Part shown: positions 62,960 to 64,000 of the stretch, piece after piece
Layout of the letters: every line of letters starts with the position of its first letter
Numbering within the stretch: position 1 is the stretch's first letter
NCBI GenBank assembly: GCA_002429615.1
Contig: DJAN01000286.1
Coordinates: 533 to 64,532 of the forward strand
Length of the DNA stretch: 64,000 nucleotides
Origin: Lysobacteraceae bacterium UBA6001
Lineage (GTDB): Bacteria; Pseudomonadota; Gammaproteobacteria; Xanthomonadales; Xanthomonadaceae
Direction of reading: 5' to 3'
Notes under the pieces: model-generated
Databases searched by the model: none
What the model saw: only the letters and a program-made list of their open reading frames with translations
Told to the model about the DNA's origin: nothing
Translations under genes and position numbers: made by a program

Positions 62960-64000
62960 TCAGGCCAGGCCGTCGACCTTGCGCATCCAATCCGGGGTCG
63001 CGACCTGGTGACGGCCATAGAACGCCTCCAGCCGCCTGCGATTGCCACGGCCCTTGCGCAGGCCGAGAAACTCGGTGGCGTTGGCACCGAAGAAGGCATC
63101 CGCCAGGTTCATCCCGCGTGGACGCAGCTGCGGGGCCTGCTGGCCGACGGCGCCGATGACCTTGATGAAGTCGGCCAGATAACGGTCCACGTTCTTCTCC
63201 TTGAGGATCATGGTCCAATCCGAGCCATACATCAGGCGTTCGCCCATCAGCCCGTTGGGGGCGTCATACAGCGTGTGCAACACCTGCTGCATGGTCTTCG
63301 GGTGGATCAACGTGCCGGCGAAGAAGCCGCTGTCGGAAAATGCGCGCGCGCCCTCGCCTTCGCCGCGCATCAGCGCCAGGAAGTCGCGGGTCCTCTTCGC
63401 ACTGTGATCCTCCAGATCGGTATCGCCGAAATGGCCGAAGCTCACGCTCAGCCCGGGGAACTGGTGCAGCGCCGCCTCCCAGCCGGCGCTGCCCGCCAGC
63501 TTCCTGAAGTCCTCATAAGGCCCGTTGGAATGATTGGTGTGGGCCATGATCGGCACGTCCTGCGCCAGGCACCACGTATATAGCCGCGCCATGGCCGCAT
63601 CCAGCTGCTTGCCGAAATCCGGCTGCGCCGCGACGGGCGGCAAGGTCTTCTTCTTGCGCCATACGTCGCGGCCCGCGTTCCCATAGGCGGCAAAGCCCAT
63701 CGGCGGGTACAGCTTGACGCCGATGCAGCCGCCGTCGGTGACGGCCTGCCGCACCAGCCGCATCGAATCGCCTTCGCCATCCTGACCCATCGTCATGATC
63801 TCGCGCAGCGGGCAGAACGGCACGAAGCCATGCACGCGCCCACCGAGTAACACCGATATCTCCGACATCAGGGCGACCTGGTCGGGCAGCGAGGTGGGCG
63901 TGGGACGTCCCTTGGTCAGCCATCCGTCGTAATCGACCATGCTGGACACGACCAGGTCGATCTTGCGCGGGGAGTCGCGCGAGTAGGTGGTCAGGTAATC
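62960..64000 (-). CDS. Amidohydrolase-family metal-dependent hydrolase, 5' truncated by window edge
   Basis: The frame is open to base 64000 (DYLTTYSRDSPRKIDLVV then SSMVDYDGWL), so the N-terminus with the first metal ligands is outside. Visible marks: VKLYPPMGFAAYG, the HTNHSNGPYED loop (metal-binding His), VSFGHFGDTD (second His) and YGSDWTMI (the catalytic Asp of the amidohydrolase-2 branch), ending FFGANATEFLGL. About 347 residues are visible. Members include TIM-barrel decarboxylases and lactonases. Substrate unknown. Confidence 0.88.
   Translation of the reverse strand, partial: DYLTTYSRDSPRKIDLVVSSMVDYDGWLTKGRPTPTSLPDQVALMSEISVLLGGRVHGFVPFCPLREIMTMGQDGEGDSMRLVRQAVTDGGCIGVKLYPPMGFAAYGNAGRDVWRKKKTLPPVAAQPDFGKQLDAAMARLYTWCLAQDVPIMAHTNHSNGPYEDFRKLAGSAGWEAALHQFPGLSVSFGHFGDTDLEDHSAKRTRDFLALMRGEGEGARAFSDSGFFAGTLIHPKTMQQVLHTLYDAPNGLMGERLMYGSDWTMILKEKNVDRYLADFIKVIGAVGQQAPQLRPRGMNLADAFFGANATEFLGLRKGRGNRRRLEAFYGRHQVATPDWMRKVDGLA

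Overview
This window is high-GC chromosomal DNA with few intergenic gaps. Family content points to a plant-polysaccharide-degrading member of the Xanthomonadaceae (Pseudoxanthomonas, Stenotrophomonas or Xanthomonas-like): TonB-dependent receptors beside glycoside hydrolases, a uxaC/GH10 xylan locus, a GH92 alpha-mannosidase locus, filamentous-phage (inovirus) remnants with a dif-like site, and 23-bp REP palindromes. Genus cannot be fixed by eye. I saw no rRNA, tRNA or CRISPR array.

Layout. 1-6733: mannoside locus (LacI regulator cut by the window edge, PfkB sugar kinase, AGE-family epimerase/isomerase, GH92 lipoprotein), all on +. 6801-10983: a patchwork of lower-GC accessory genes with broken inovirus pieces (a zot 3' part with an internal stop, a second copy of part of it, one intact and one fragmentary DUF3653-type gene), ending at a dif-like XerCD site. 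11156-22653: a minus-strand operon of a 1851-aa secreted TIG/repeat protein, a 1779-aa secreted RHS protein whose C-terminus resembles an L,D-transpeptidase-like (Tlde1/DUF2778) toxin, and a small exported protein that is the natural immunity candidate. 22775-24288: a diheme cytochrome c peroxidase lipoprotein and a convergent lipoprotein. 24641-31957: MarC protein, sulfatase, and a tetR-MFP-RND efflux operon behind a double palindromic operator. 32041-42746: siderophore-type TonB receptor with a Fur-like box, SDR/AraC pair, TetR, a LysR-divergent VOC/SRPBCC/OYE operon, a second DUF4124 protein, an M14-like peptidase and a ZntB/CorA transporter. 42871-46469: poxB and a GH43 enzyme. 46495-46703: a REP cluster with an internal tandem duplication.

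46708-60100 is a coherent xylan/hexuronate system. A minus-strand operon (TonB receptor, GPH transporter, GH43, aldose epimerase) diverges from a plus-strand operon (hexuronate MFS, uxaC, GH2, GH10 xylanase) around a 416-bp region with two LacI-type palindromes. The likely flow is outer-membrane uptake of xylo-oligosaccharides, trimming by GH10/GH43/GH2, and entry of xylose and glucuronate into catabolism. 60168-64000 holds an HPP membrane protein, a TetR divergent from an O-methyltransferase, a small membrane protein, and an amidohydrolase cut by the window edge.

The most interesting part is 7-24 kb: a terminus-type dif site, decayed inovirus DNA with unexplained cargo genes, and next to it the RHS/TIG toxin operon.
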